From Albula goreensis (Eukaryota; Chordata; Actinopteri; Albuliformes; Albulidae), in NCBI GenBank assembly GCA_022829145.1, contig CM040750.1, positions 2,857,001 to 2,921,000 on the forward strand: a stretch of DNA of 64,000 nt. Direction: 5' to 3'. Every line of letters starts with the position of its first letter. Position 1 is the stretch's first letter. Under the pieces are notes generated by a model, which saw only the letters and a list, made by a program, of their open reading frames with translations, did no database searches and was not told the DNA's origin. Positions 15,309 to 30,166 of this stretch are shown here, in pieces. Position numbers and translations under genes: made by a program.

Positions 15309-15575
15309 GCATCCTTCTTATTCATCTTCATCAAATGTTCCAACAGTTTGTGAGCGCAAGATATATTGCCCACGTGCTACAGTGGGCTCCAAAAGTAATG
15401 TACGCATTATTTCATTTTTATGCGAGAGGTTGCTTTTTACTGGCGATCAAGCGAAAAGGCACAAAAGGGGTAGTCAGAAATACCCCAGCACCCTTGCGCT
15501 TACCGAGGCACAGCAAAGCCAGCTCTGAGTTACTGTAGGAGGTGGAGTTATCCTCAACAGCATCCACTCAGAGTC

Positions 15576-15582
15576 TATAAAT
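15576..15582 (+). promoter_or_regulatory. TATA box of candidate first-exon promoter
   Basis: TATAAAT lies directly before a run of CpG-rich sequence. A start site some 30 bp downstream would fall near 15607. The surrounding 15.5-16.9 kb is far richer in CpG than the rest of the window; I count about 16 CpG in roughly 130 bp at 15595-15725. That is typical of a vertebrate promoter. Assigning it to mc5r is inference from strand and position. An unrelated transcript cannot be excluded. Confidence 0.5.
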
Positions 15583-15606
15583 GCTGTGACTGAATCTCGC
15601 CGCACG

Positions 15607-15744
15607 CTCCGGACATATCACCGCTGCTTCGGCGAAGGTGTCAAATCGCTGGGAGCCGCAGTGATCCCAGGCTAAACAGCCCTGCGCGCTCGTCGCAGGA
15701 TTTCAGTACTGACCGTCCGCCGTGGAATTCAACAGCAACAAGAG
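15607..15744 (+). other. mc5r: Candidate 5' non-coding exon of mc5r
   Basis: The segment runs from the predicted start site below the TATA box to a strong splice donor, AAGAG|GTATGC, with the GT at 15745-15746. It contains no ATG, as expected for a leader exon. The next plausible partner on this strand is the acceptor at 26255-26256, just before the mc5r coding region, which would give an intron of about 10.5 kb. Non-coding upstream exons are known for melanocortin receptor genes. Start and pairing are inferred, not shown. Confidence 0.4.
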
Positions 15745-16860
15745 GTATGCCAATTTTGTACTAACATCCATAGTTAATTAGTTCTGGTTGCTGCACTGGA
15801 GAAAATAATTGTCCTTTAAAATTATTTTAGAGGAATTTCGAGGATAGATTCAACTTACTTTGAATAGTAACTTGATTAGTTGTTTTATTCAACTATATTG
15901 CTTATACCTTTATCATGACAACCGCATGTCCTAATGTTCTGATGAATATATTTAATTCTTCGTACAATTCGTGTGCACTGCTTTTTTTTAACATTATTTG
16001 AGTTGGAAGGGGGAAAACATGATGTGCGGCATATAGCCCTGACATAAACGTAAACGACCGGCGACAAAACAAATAAAAATAAATAAATAAACATTTTTTT
16101 TTGATAATCGCAAAATACGTTTGTCAACGAGATGCGTGTGACAGCAACACTTGAGATAGCAACAACTAAGCAATGTCATATAACCATACCTAAATGCGAC
16201 ATTGTTTCAACAGAAAACTCTGGTAGACTTCCATCACCTTATTTAGAGTCATTAAACAAAAACAAGCTTTGGTGACGAGGATCAGGAGGTAGGATTATTG
16301 CGACAAATCAGAACAACAATTTTAGGGCTCGACTCGCTGAACTCCGCTCTTGCCTGCCAGACTTGACCAGCTCACCGACCTTTGACCAAATGCACTCGTT
16401 CCGCCTTGCAGCTCGCGGTCGACGAGTCCAAAACTGTGCGCTGTCCATACAGCAGTCCTGAACTGGGGCGTTAAAAATACCTCATTCGCTGCCTGTCAAG
16501 CGAACATGAAGGGTTAACGTAGGGTGGCGGTGGTTATTCGTGTCAAACAGACACATTTGTGCAGACCCGATAATATACGGGATTAGTTTATTGGGCGAAA
16601 GTGGCTCTAAGGATTTAGATATGAGTGAAGTATCCCCGCTCTCAAACAATCGGCGGAAGTATGCGTTTGATTACCTTTCTTACCGTGGAAATAATTTCGT
16701 TATGCAATCAGTTTCGGCTGATTATATAAGGACAACGTTACATTATATAGGCTAGTGATGTTTGTGTGTGTACGTACGTGGGAGAGTGCATGAGGATCCG
16801 ATGTATTTGTTGACGTTACACCTGTGTGGAAAGAACACAGCAATCGCAATCTCGCGCCCG

Positions 16861-20165
<3,305 letters not shown>

Positions 20166-22180
20166 CATTAAGTTTCTGGTCTAGATTTAAAAATACTTTC
20201 ATTTTGGTTTTTAAGAAGTCAGAACAATCATATATTTCCGGGATGAGAACTACCAGGTTAAAGTTATCTATTAAATCTTATTAGAACTGATATTAAAATG
20301 AAGAGTGAATTCACAGATGACTCAATGCTATCATGCCATTGAAAAACCTTGGTCATGTTAAATGGATTTACATCAAATCCAGGATCAAAAACATATTAAA
20401 GCACTCTTAAGGGTGTCTCTTCCTCATTTGATTATCATATGTTCTTTAATCCTCCCACTTCTGTTCTACTGACGTACTTCAGGCATGTGAAAAGCTCTTT
20501 TAGTTATAATCAACATATTCAGGTTAGAATATTCACAAATACAGGAACACACATCAATTAAAATACACAAATGCAATATAATTCTTAAGATATGTTTCTG
20601 TCTATTAATAAAACAAATTGCATACATTCTTTTTCCCGGATTAAGAAAATAATTCTAAACATAATGGCAATGGAGGTTGGTTGATTTTCTACTCAAAGTT
20701 CCAGCAGACTCAGAATGGCATCTCATGATGATGTAATAATATACACTGAGAAAAAAGGTTGATTAGGACAGCATGACATCATACAGTAACAGTAACACGT
20801 ACACCCATATGGCTTAAATGATAGGTTCAGTGCAAGAAAAGGAGTACATGTATACAGCAACCTCTCATTATTGAGTCATAGTTGTTCATTTGTATTTCCC
20901 ACAAATGTGGCAGATGACCATCTGTTTGTAACCAGAAATGGAATAAAGGATAAAGGTACTCATGAATGCTACTGTAGGATTTTTCAACTCAATATTTGAA
21001 AGAAACACATTATAGATTATACATTTTATTGAAAGAGTATTTATTTCCTGGCTCTGTTTCAGAAGACCAATGTACAATGCCAATATTATTATTCATATTC
21101 ACAATATGTGCAAAATGTGCAAACAATTTTAGAATAGCAGATTCCATGCAAAAACATCCACGCTCTAGAATGTTCAGAAGAAGTTCCGTTATTTTCTGTG
21201 TTATTCACTACAACTCCAAGAAATTAGACAAAACTTGAGGTGAATAAGCTGAAGGAATAAGGTCCTCTGATGCATCTGGAGACTCTGGTCGAAAGGGTTA
21301 ATAAATAAATAATAAAACAGTGCGCTTGCTGACATCTATTCAGTCCGTTGAGTCATGCTGTAGTCAGGATATGGCATTCAAGCTTTGTGCAAATAATTGA
21401 TATTCTTTTCACAGCCTTTGTTTTCTCATAATTAAATATTTCATGATGCACTTAATTGCATTCATGGCAGTAATTACTCTGAGTGAAATTCAATCAGCTT
21501 TGTATTTTTAAGGACATATTCTATGATATTCATTCAAGGCAAAAGTTCCTAAATGAATCCAGCATTGTCTGCTTAGGGCATGGTAGCCCTCCACAACAGA
21601 GAAAACAGAAGATTCCACGGAGTCAAAACAGGGATTCATATGTGATTGGCAAGTAATTTCACTGTAGGCATTTAATTTTTTTATTAAACATACCCTAGTT
21701 AAACAAATGTGTTATCATGGTTAATGAAAATTTCAGACAACAAAGAGCTCCAGAGAAAGTACATACCTGCCTTGGAGCTGGATGGAAAGTACTGCAGCAA
21801 TGGGGTGAGCCTTCAGTTACCACTGGGAATTCCAAACGAGGATCAAAAATAGGGAAATACATGGCAGGAGTGATGAAATATGCAGCTATGGACCATTTTC
21901 TGGGACATTAAGATTAAGCCTGCTCCTAGATTAGAAAAATTTTTCAATGAAGATCTCATATGACATATTCTTCTAGTCTTGGAGCATGCCTAATCAGTTT
22001 CTGGGAAAATAGTTCTAAATGATTGAGAAGTACAGAGCGGTTTTTTAATTGCTTAGTTCCAGCTACCAATTTGGGAAATCTGACAAATCAGACATCTCAC
22101 AACCACAAGCACACAAAAGACTTAGTAATGAGATATGATTCAGAGGGTGACATCTCATCAAAAAAGCATGCATTAGAGTG
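20166..22180. other. Non-coding stretch
   Basis: I see no gene, transposon protein or structured repeat in this interval. Confidence 0.4.
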
Positions 22181-22183
22181 GGG

Positions 22184-22383
22184 AAGCCTGTAGGCTAGTG
22201 GCTAAGGTGTATGACTGGGACCCTTGAGGCTAGCAGCTCAAGCCCCAGTCCAGACACTGCAAGAACACCATTACACCTTGAGGCCCCCACCCCCACATTG
22301 CCCCCAGGGGGGACTGACCCCTGGCTAGCCCAATCAACTGTAAGTTGTTTTGTAAGAGCTAAATGATTATAATGTAATGCAGG
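22184..22383 (+). mobile_element. tRNA-derived SINE
   Basis: The head (GTAGGCTAGTGGCTAAGG, then a GAGGCTAGCAGCTCAAGCC box) resembles the A and B boxes of a tRNA-derived promoter. It is followed by a C-rich body and the tail AATCAACTGTAAGTTG, then AGCTAAATGA. The same order and wording recur at 35809-36063, so these are two copies of one family. The tail is of the L2-LINE type used by many fish SINEs. Confidence 0.7.
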
Positions 22384-23879
22384 GTATAATTAAATATGAA
22401 AATGAAATTAACTGAAGTCCACATATAGCATCTTGTTGTAGTCTATGACGGCCTTCATAATGATTCTGGATGAACACCCACATGTTTTCCATGCATTGTT
22501 CCATAATTTCCTGTTCAAGTGGCTCATTTTCACAGCCAGGGTTTACATTACCGATGAGATCTCACAGAGGCAAAGAAAACTTGAACTATAGGTAACTGCA
22601 AATGAGAGGGCAATATTGACATTCATGACATTCTATATAACTTTCTGACTAATACAAAACCCAACATATGAACTGTATATATATATAAATGTATTATTTG
22701 ATTGTAGCATTTTAAGGAATAATAACAGGGAGAACTGCCTTTATTGGTTTTCATTTGATTACCTACAGGAACTATGTCACATTGCAGTGCACAAGGTCCA
22801 CCAGTGCTTTCTGTAATTACGTTAAGAAAAGCATGAATAAAATGAAATGTAAAAATAAATTTTTATCTGCCGAAGTCGGTCTTGTCAGCAACACTTTTCT
22901 CATTTTGTGAAAAAAGAATAGCACTTTAATGGTAAAGCAGATATCAAGGGCAATGGAGTGAAAAACGAAGTAACAAACCAGTCCAGATTGCAGTGGCTTC
23001 TCTGAATTGTATTCCTCTAGTAAAGTCATTTGCTAATGCCTGATTGTGGAGGTCGCAAGACATTTTGGGTTTCTACCACAAAAAAAACAAACCACAGGAA
23101 GGGTGTTGTAGTGATGTTTTTATTCACCTCCCAGCCTCTACATCCTCCCACCCACCCTTAACAGAAAAATTGAGAATTTAGGGGGCTTTACAGTGCAGTT
23201 ACAAACTGGCTTTATGAAATATTTTGGGTCCTGACTTGTTGTGATTGTTAGAGATTGTGTGTGTCTTTAATATGTCAATTCATGTATTCCATTATTGCTT
23301 ATTATTAAAAAGGATACATTTTAAATTATATTGAGTTATTTGATTTACTCACAATAGGTGAGACTGCACATAAGTGCTGACACCCAGAAGTCTTATGCCA
23401 GTCTTTTGAAAATGTTAACTGACTCCTGCCATGCGGATAGTAATTAAGTCATTAACGGAGAGAGAAAGCAGTCCCCTTGTGTCGAGTATTTGTTTGCTCC
23501 AATACACTCCGCCTGAAGGCTCCCTAAATTAGGTTCTCTTTTTCCATCTGGGATCCTCACCTTTCATATTCAAAGCAGATTTGAAAGTGAAATAAAAATG
23601 GAATGGCTACTTGGTGCTTCACTGGGGCAGGTGCATGGAAACACATTACGAAATTGCTGAAAGCCGTCTTGTTCCTATCTTTCAGGGAATTAGAAGTCCG
23701 AGGAATTCAGGGAATTTCTGGAGGGAATTAGAAGCCCTCAGCTACAGAATCAAAGAAAGGGGCCTTTTTAGTTGAGTTAGTCATGCTTTGATGAATAGTA
23801 CTGATCCGCTTACGTGTACAAAACAACAACTACCTCCAAATGACATAAAACATTACACCAATAAAATATTTTTGTGGAG
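22384..23879. other. Non-coding stretch
   Basis: No gene or recognisable repeat apart from a short (TA)n patch near 22676-22687. Confidence 0.4.
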
Positions 23880-25276
23880 CGCTGAATGTGACATATGTTG
23901 CATTTTTTTACCCTCATTTTTTTGACATTTAATTGAAATATTCCCTTTTTTCCTCACAATCAAGTGAAGAAATGTCACTTTTTCCTTCATTTAAGATGTT
24001 GGAAATGACAAATCTAAATATAAAAATAGTTTTCTAAATGTATATATTGAAGACAAAAAATACACATTTAAGCTATATGTTTTATTATTTAGTAGTTCTA
24101 TATTTCAATTGTTTGAAACATTTAGCTAAATGTTTTTCCCTTAAATGTTGTAAACATTTGCAAACATTTAGCAAATGTCTAAAACATCTATTAAGTGTCA
24201 TACATTTATGCAAATATTTTATACATTTACCAAATGAGTGAAACATTTAGCTAAATGAATGAAACATGTACTAAATATTCCATACATTTACTAAATGTTT
24301 GGTTTCTTACATGTATAAAACATTTAGACAAATTTTTCATACATTTAGCTAAATGTTCAGATCTCATATGTTTCATACATTTAGCTAAATGTTCATACTT
24401 TCACTTAAATCTGCATGCTGCATGTTAGAATGTTTTTTCTTTAAATGTTACAAACATGAAGTAAATGTGTCATGTATTTACATAAATATGTTATATATTT
24501 ACTAAATGTCTTGTTTCTTAAACGTATGAACCATTTAGCTAAATGTATGGAACATTTATTAAATGTTTCATACATTCAACTAAATATTTCATACATTTAG
24601 CTAAATGTTTGATTTCTTAAATGTATAAAACATGAAGCCAAATGTTTGATTTCAGACATGTTTTATACATTTATATGTATATAGAACGTTCAGATGCCGA
24701 ACTAATGTTTGGGAATGTTGTTATTTTACCTGTAATGTTAATTTGATACATGAATGTGTCATTCAAAACGTGTTATACATTTAGCTTAATGGTTCATACA
24801 TTTAAGAAACAAGAAATTTAGTAAATATTTAAAATATTTATGTAAGTACATGGAACATTTAATAAATGTTTGAAGCATTTGAAGAAAAAAACATTTATGA
24901 ACATTTAAGTAAAAGTATGAACATTTTGAAAAATGTATAAAATATTTGCATAAACGTATGATTACGAAATATTTTTAACATTTGCTCAATGTTTGCAACA
25001 TTTAAGGGAAAAATATTTGTTAAATGTTCGAACATTTAGCTAAATGTTTCTAAGATGTATCAAATGTTGAAAACTACTATATAATAAGACATTTAGCTTA
25101 AGTTTATTTTTTGTCTTCAATACTAATATTTAGAATAATATATTCTGTATTTACATTTGTTGTTTCTAACATCATAAATTAGAAAAAAGTGATATTTTTT
25201 TTTCCTTAAATGTGAGTGTCAGTAAAATGTGGAAAAAATGCATGGTAAAATAATTGCATCTTATGTCGCATTCGGC
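23880..25276. mobile_element. Foldback-type element with ~200-bp inverted repeats
   Basis: The left arm (about 23880-24085) matches the reverse complement of the right arm (about 25075-25276). Shared blocks in the same order include GCYGAATGYGACATA at the very ends, the ATGTTRGAAA segment, and ATTGAAGACAAAAAATA at the inner edge. The interior of about 1 kb is made of degenerate units centred on ACATTTAGCTAAATGT. There is no coding capacity. I could not identify a clear target-site duplication. The arrangement suggests a non-autonomous DNA transposon of the foldback or long-inverted-repeat kind; its superfamily is unknown to me. Confidence 0.65.
24100..25060. repeat. Degenerate array of the palindrome ACATTTAGCTAAATGT
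   Basis: Exact 16-bp copies occur at 24118, 24341, 24377, 24593 and 25032. Near copies occur at 24243 and 24532, and many half-sites (ACATTTA or TAAATGT) lie between them at irregular spacing. Each exact unit is its own reverse complement, so the strand is undefined. It is not a CRISPR array, because spacers are not of uniform length and the repeats are palindromes in AT-rich vertebrate DNA. Confidence 0.85.
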
Positions 25277-25953
25277 ATTCCATATATTTTTTACCAGGTT
25301 TACTATGTTTAGGTTGTTCAGGTTTACTGTGTTCCCATTAAATGCTCATAATTAAATTGCTATAACACCAATGTTTGTCTCCAGATATATGGCTATGACA
25401 GTGTTCCTTTTGCGATTTCAATGCTCTGTTGAATGTTTTGTAATGGAACAAAACACAAAATATGCTATCAATGTTTGTATGTTGTTCAGAAGAAGTAGGT
25501 GGCAACTATTGCTATTTCTCACAACTCAGCAACATTTACCTACGATGAAATATGAAAATGGCACATGCAATGTCATCTTTACTTACCTGCCAATCCAACT
25601 AAAAGCCTCATCCACTGTAATTCCATCATTGTCAGTCTTTGTTATAAAGCATTTTGCTTGCTTGTTTATAATAGATATAATAATTTGCCTTTTTGAACAG
25701 CAGCCAGCTTATGATATTAAAATAATATTTAATAGTGTTCCTACCAAATATAAACTTAAGTTATTTGTTTTTAAACCAAGAACTGGGGTTGATGTAATAA
25801 AACCCTTAATAATATGCAAATTATAAATCAATGCTAATTAAGTTCATGCAGTAGCTGTCATTTGCAAGTGCTTGCTTAATCCTTGTTCATAAAATAAATC
25901 AGTACTTAAACGATATATTCCACATCTGCATTTCCTTTTCCAAAGTTGTTTTT
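25277..25953. other. Non-coding stretch with an unrecognised 151-codon open frame
   Basis: An open frame spans 25371-25826 (+). I recognise no domain in it. It has no initiator context or flanking splice signals, and its composition is that of the surrounding AT-rich DNA. I treat it as chance or as part of an unidentified old repeat. Confidence 0.4.
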
Positions 25954-26009
25954 AATTGAGATGCTTTTGAATGCTGCAATTATGTGCTTTGCTTGGAAAA
26001 AGCATCTGC
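25954..26009 (+). repeat. 56-bp dispersed repeat, copy 1
   Basis: This segment matches 28692-28747 at 54 of 56 positions by direct comparison. It ends TTGGAAAAAGCATCTGCC, close to the L2/SINE tail seen at 49287-49310, so it is probably the 3' end of a short retroelement. Confidence 0.7.
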
Positions 26010-26046
26010 CAAATGAGTATCAAAATATGTGATGTGGACTAATTTA

Positions 26047-26172
26047 GGGCTGGTATCCCAGACATGGATTAATCTTAGTCCTAGACATAAAGAAAATGTC
26101 AATGAAGGTCTCCAATGTGAAAGTTTTCAGACTGTGACTAGACCTAATCCTTGTCCTGCAAACTGGCCGTCA
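26047..26172. mobile_element. Short palindromic MITE
   Basis: The ends are imperfect inverted repeats. GGCTGGTATCCCAGACATGG with GATTAATCTTAGTCCTAG faces the reverse complement of the right end, GGCCAGTTTGCAGGACAAGG with ATTAGGTCTAGTC. The product is about 125 bp, non-coding and hairpin-forming. Its wording resembles a MITE type that is common in fish genomes (cGGTTTCCCAGACAnGGATTA). It ends about 85 bp before the mc5r splice acceptor. No clear target duplication was found. Confidence 0.65.
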
Positions 26173-26236
26173 AAGCAATGCCTGATTGATATTATTTTAA
26201 GATGAATTAAAACAGGAATAAGAATGTAGTGTGCTT

Positions 26237-26256
26237 CTGCTTTGTGTGTCATGCAG
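26237..26256 (+). promoter_or_regulatory. mc5r: Splice acceptor before mc5r coding exon
   Basis: A pyrimidine-rich run (TTCTGCTTTGTGTGTC) is followed by ATGCAG, so the coding exon would begin at 26257, 44 bp before the first mc5r ATG. This supports a spliced leader, as assumed for the exon at 15607-15744. Confidence 0.55.
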
Positions 26257-26260
26257 CGTG

Positions 26261-26287
26261 ATGATGAACTGCGCAGTGAATCCGTAA
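26261..26287 (+). CDS. Upstream ORF (8 codons) in mc5r leader
   Basis: Two consecutive ATG codons open an eight-residue frame, MMNCAVNP, that stops at 26285-26287. The stop lies 13 bp before the first mc5r ATG, and the uORF is in a different frame from the receptor. If transcription enters through the acceptor at 26256, these are the first ATGs of the coding exon. They could limit translation of the receptor or make ribosomes reinitiate at the ATG at 26328. Being this short, it could equally be neutral. Confidence 0.4.
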   Translation: MMNCAVNP

Positions 26288-26300
26288 GACTCCAGCGTGG

Positions 26301-27314
26301 ATGAACCCCACCACTACCCCCGCTGAGATGAACACATCTGCAAGGCCCCTCCTCCAGGAGGCTGCCTTTGGCAACTCCTCCATCACACTGCACAATCTGA
26401 CCGACGTGTCAGGCAAGACCAAGTTCACGGCTTGCGAGCAGGTACACATCGCCACCGAGGTCTTCCTCACCCTCGGTATCATCAGCCTGCTGGAGAACAT
26501 CCTGGTCATCTGCGCCATCATCAAGAACAAAAACTTGCATTCGCCCATGTACTTCTTTGTGTGCAGCCTGGCGGTGGCCGACATGTTGGTTAGTGTCTCC
26601 AACGCCTGGGAGACCATCATTATTTACCTGCTCAACAACCGGCAGCTGGTGGTGGAGGACCACTTTATCCGGCAGATGGACAATGTCTTTGACTCTATGA
26701 TCTGCATCTCAGTTGTGGCCTCTATGTGCAGCCTTCTGGCCATCGCTGTGGACCGATATGTCACCATCTTCTACGCGCTGCGCTACCACAACATAATGAC
26801 GGTGCGCCGTGCAGGCTTCATCATCGGTGGCATCTGGACCTTCTGCACGGGCTGCGGCATCGTCTTCATCATCTACTCAGACACCACACCGGTCATCGTC
26901 TGCCTGGTGTCCATGTTCTTCGCCATGCTGGTCCTTATGGCCTCACTGTACAGTCACATGTTCATGTTGGCGCGCTCACACATCAAGCGCATTGCCGCCC
27001 TGCCTGGCTACAACTCCATCCACCAGCGCACCAGCATGAAGGGCGCCATCACCCTCACAATCTTGCTTGGGATCTTTGTGGTGTGCTGGGCGCCTTTCTT
27101 CCTCCACCTCATCCTCATGATCAGCTGCCCCCACAACCTCTACTGCGTCTGCTTCATGTCCCACTTCAACATGTACCTCATCCTCATCATGTGTAACTCC
27201 GTCATCGATCCACTCATCTACGCCTTCCGCAGCCAGGAGATGAGGAAGACCTTCAAGGAGATCATCTGCTGCTACAGCCTACGTAACATCTGCGGGCTCT
27301 CCAGCAAATATTAG
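26301..27314 (+). CDS. mc5r: Melanocortin receptor 5 (MC5R)
   Basis: This is a 337-residue class A GPCR of the plasma membrane. It binds alpha-MSH and ACTH and raises cAMP through Gs. The coding region has no intron, as in the family. The N-terminus carries glycosylation sites at N11, N25 and N32. The seven membrane segments lie roughly at 50-74, 84-108, 128-150, 170-191, 197-222, 248-272 and 286-309. Family marks are SPMYFF (81-86), D94 (position 2.50), E104, D127 and D131 (acidic ligand pocket), DRY (151-153), CWAPFF (262-267), DPLIY (303-307), and a C-terminal Cys pair (323-324) for palmitoylation. M10 at 26328 is a likely alternative start: it has G at -3, while the first ATG has T there. 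A start at M10 gives 328 residues, close to the usual length. It is called MC5R rather than MC4R or MC3R by overall wording and by pairing with mc2r. The exon is GC-rich against AT-rich flanks. Confidence 0.95.
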   Translation: MNPTTTPAEMNTSARPLLQEAAFGNSSITLHNLTDVSGKTKFTACEQVHIATEVFLTLGIISLLENILVICAIIKNKNLHSPMYFFVCSLAVADMLVSVSNAWETIIIYLLNNRQLVVEDHFIRQMDNVFDSMICISVVASMCSLLAIAVDRYVTIFYALRYHNIMTVRRAGFIIGGIWTFCTGCGIVFIIYSDTTPVIVCLVSMFFAMLVLMASLYSHMFMLARSHIKRIAALPGYNSIHQRTSMKGAITLTILLGIFVVCWAPFFLHLILMISCPHNLYCVCFMSHFNMYLILIMCNSVIDPLIYAFRSQEMRKTFKEIICCYSLRNICGLSSKY

Positions 27315-27601
27315 GACTAGACATGTATCAAACAATCATTTGGAAAACATTTATAAACATTTGTAAATTCCTGTTTCATCTATTATTACTCTAAAGACTG
27401 CCTGATAACAGTATTTAGTTTGGATGGATTACTAGACAGATTATTGTGTTTAAATATATTTTTCCTGCTTGATTTGTGGGGAAAGTAAGTTAGCAAGCGT
27501 CTATGCTGTGAATTGTTTCAGATCAAAATATTATAAAATAGTACTTGTGTGTTGACTGATGTTTGCTGTGTCTGTGGGATAAATTGATTGTAGCATCATG
27601 A

Positions 27602-27607
27602 AATAAA
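27602..27607 (+). terminator. mc5r: Poly(A) signal candidate for mc5r
   Basis: AATAAA lies 288 bp beyond the stop codon. It is the first canonical signal on this strand after the coding region, giving a 3' UTR of about 310 bp. Confidence 0.5.
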
Positions 27608-28691
27608 AACTTTGGTAAAACCCATCCACATCAGGTTTTGGAAGATTCAATCATGGAAAATGAGCACTGCAAATTCAAGTCTGATACCTGTTGCAGCTGA
27701 AAATACTTTTCCATGTTGCAGCTGGAAACAGCACAGCTTTGATTTGTCATTGCAGATGATATCAGCATTCCCATTCCCTGCTGATATATGAGCCATATTG
27801 CCATAATATAGTAAAGTGGAGAGAATGCAATGATTGATTTATCAAAATGAGAAAGATGTGTGATGTGTCTTGGAGATGCAATATTTTCAAAGCTAAAATT
27901 TTCACATTTAATGTCTCTAATTTGACAGTATTGCACCCTTTAAAAAAATATACGTAATATAAGTAAGAGACCTTAAGATCTGTTTGGCCATGAATGAAGG
28001 GTCTTTAGAGTTAATAGAAAATACATGTTTATCCTACGTATAGTGCAATTAAGAATATGAGGGTGGGGTCTGAGAAATAAACTATGAGAGAGTATGTATC
28101 TTTTTTTTCTAAAAGAGAAAGAAACTTCTGACACACTTTCTGACCTCAGTGGTAAGCTTTTCCATGGCCTAAGGGGATTATTAAGCACTGGGCCTTATTG
28201 CTGCTGTATTTTTATTGACAATAAATTGACTTAATTACAGAGTAGCTTTCTTTTAATTTTGCAATGCTTTGTGGTTGTGGTTGTCCATAGATTATGGTGG
28301 TAATTTAAAAATGAATTAAAATTCCTGCCTTCTGCAGGATTTGTATGCCTTTCTGAGAAAAAATCCTTTCGTATAGTTTATAAAGAATTGTTGATAAAGA
28401 TAAGTGACTTGCTATTTCATCTGGGAAACATTCTGATATTTTAGTATGTTTCAAACCATTTTATAAAAACAAAATGTTGCATGTTTCTGTAATATCATAT
28501 ATATGGGGTTACTTTTTGGATATGGAAGTCTCATATGTAACATAATACATATGGACAATATTTTACTATATATAATCTGATTTGTACAGCACTTCTCTAA
28601 ATTATGCAATGCAAATCTGCAGGCAGAGAAATACCATGAATATATCTACCTGAACTAACATATTCTGCGATTGATAACTGTGTCTCTTTCA
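27608..28691. other. Non-coding stretch downstream of mc5r
   Basis: I see no gene or recognisable element here. Confidence 0.4.
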
Positions 28692-28747
28692 AATTGAGAT
28701 ACTTTTGAATGCTGCAATTATGTGCTTTGCTTGGAAAAAGCATATGC
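28692..28747 (+). repeat. 56-bp dispersed repeat, copy 2
   Basis: Same orientation as copy 1 at 25954-26009 with two mismatches. The two copies bracket the mc5r exon at a distance of 2738 bp. Sequence similarity does not continue on either side that I can see. Confidence 0.7.
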
Positions 28748-29821
28748 AGTTACAGGCATCTCTTTCCAGTATTTCAAGCTTTTCCACATGACTTTAGGAA
28801 ATCCACAATTTCTTCAAAACTATTTAGGGGTAAAATGTCGGACTATTGTAATACAAGTCAATTACATTTTATTTCAGTTGTGATTTTTACTAAACAAATG
28901 GTCACAGTGCAACTTTACATTAGTGGTGTAACTGTAGTTGATCCGTATGGATCCCCCCTCACGGTTCGGCACAAATGCCAACCACGGATTAATTGCAAAG
29001 TTAACCATATTAGTATGAAATACAGTTTTACTGACGCTGTTACTTTAAAAGTGATAATTCCTTAAATCTCGCTGCAGAGAGTGGTGTTAAGAACAGAAAT
29101 AAATATCCATCGTACTGTCGTTAAACAAATGTAATGACTAACCGGATTACATGCAGGAGCATACAATTGAACACACTGGAACTCATTTCTATAACGTCAT
29201 ATAGCATATCAATGTGCTCTGTGCTCTAACAAAACAGCTGATCAGAAATATGATCCAATCCATTACTCAAAAACAGTGGTACATTCCAGACCATGAGTTT
29301 TGTGATCCGTTGCACCCCTCCTGTACATATATCCCGGGCCTGAGACCCCTCACAGGAAACCTAGGCAAGGGAAAAACTCCCTGACTACCAGAGTGAAACC
29401 TTGAGCAAAGCCCAGCTCAGAGGAAAAGCCCATCAACATCAGCAGAATAGTAATGAGAGAGCCATAAACCAAACCATACAGAACAAGTATGGGATTGCAC
29501 CTCAATTGGTAAGAAAAATATATTTCTCACAGTGCATATTGAAGAGACATATTAAATATGAATAATGAAGTCATAGTACATAGGTAAAGAAAAACAGGAC
29601 TGGTGTTGAAGAACCCAAACTCTCTTGTGCAAAAAGAAAAAGCTAATACAAGTAAAACACAGACACATGAGGTGAAATACATTTTAAAACTGCAGTAAAT
29701 GTATTGCTGTCAAGAGGAAGCTCGCCTTTCAAGTTAAGGAGACACTATTATGGTGCTTCTGCTATAAGGGCGTGAGGGAGGACCACTGGGACCAGATGTG
29801 ATTTTTGTAAGAGACAAGTAC
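28748..29821. other. Non-coding stretch
   Basis: An open frame at 28709-29065 has no recognisable content. Around 29320-29440 the text ATATCCCGGGCCTGAGACCC with GGAAAAACTCCCTG looks like a fragment of a common fish repeat, but I cannot place it. Confidence 0.3.
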
Positions 29822-30050
29822 TGTGTTTGTTCTTCCGTCCAACAACAGCAATAAAAGCACGAGCCAAGACTGAGGAGGTAGGTCTGACCTTGTGTTTACT
29901 GGGGGAAGTTCACACTAATTAATGAATGTATTAAAACACTGACCTGCACTGGCACTCATTCTTACTGTGCAATAGTACCTGATAAATGCGCAACATAAAA
30001 TAGTACTGTAAGTAAATGCTGGTACACAATGCATTTCCCCATACATAACA
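29822..30050 (-). repeat. 3' LTR of the Gypsy element
   Basis: It is bounded on the minus strand by TGTTATG (30050) and the end ...AAACACA (29822). The outer 128 bp, 29822-29949, recur at 33944-34071. The remaining 101 bp (29950-30050) have no counterpart at the other end. Confidence 0.75.
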
Positions 30051-30166
30051 ATTCCTCCCTTTCAGCTTTTATGTACCAGTAACATCAAAAGGTAAGTACA
30101 TCTGTATTCATTCTTGTAACAATACTTGAACTGTAGCAATAACAAAAACAAGGCACCATATCCTTC

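Larger units (their letters stand above)
15500..16860. promoter_or_regulatory. CpG island-like region
   Basis: CpG dinucleotides are frequent through 15590-15725 and again through 16320-16520 and 16640-16860, while the flanks are AT-rich and CpG-poor. The region covers the TATA box, the candidate exon and the first kilobase of the presumed intron. It is the only such island in the window, so it is the best promoter candidate for either strand. Confidence 0.5.

Noticed and set aside
15371-15395. CAGTGGGCTCCAAAAGTAATG as a second Tc1 end
   Set aside because: It resembles Tc1-type termini, but no inverted partner or TA pair was found nearby.
24100-25060. Regularly recurring short palindromes suggesting a CRISPR-like array
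   Set aside because: Irregular spacing, degenerate spacers made of the same half-sites, enclosed in long inverted repeats, and a vertebrate context.
25371-25826. 151-codon open frame, + strand
   Set aside because: No recognisable domain; it is the longest chance frame expected in a window of this size with AT-rich content. A protein search would settle it.
26249-27196. Long open frames on both strands overlapping mc5r (up to 156 codons)
   Set aside because: They are shadows of the GC-rich receptor exon. They have no domains, and the + strand receptor frame explains the constraint.
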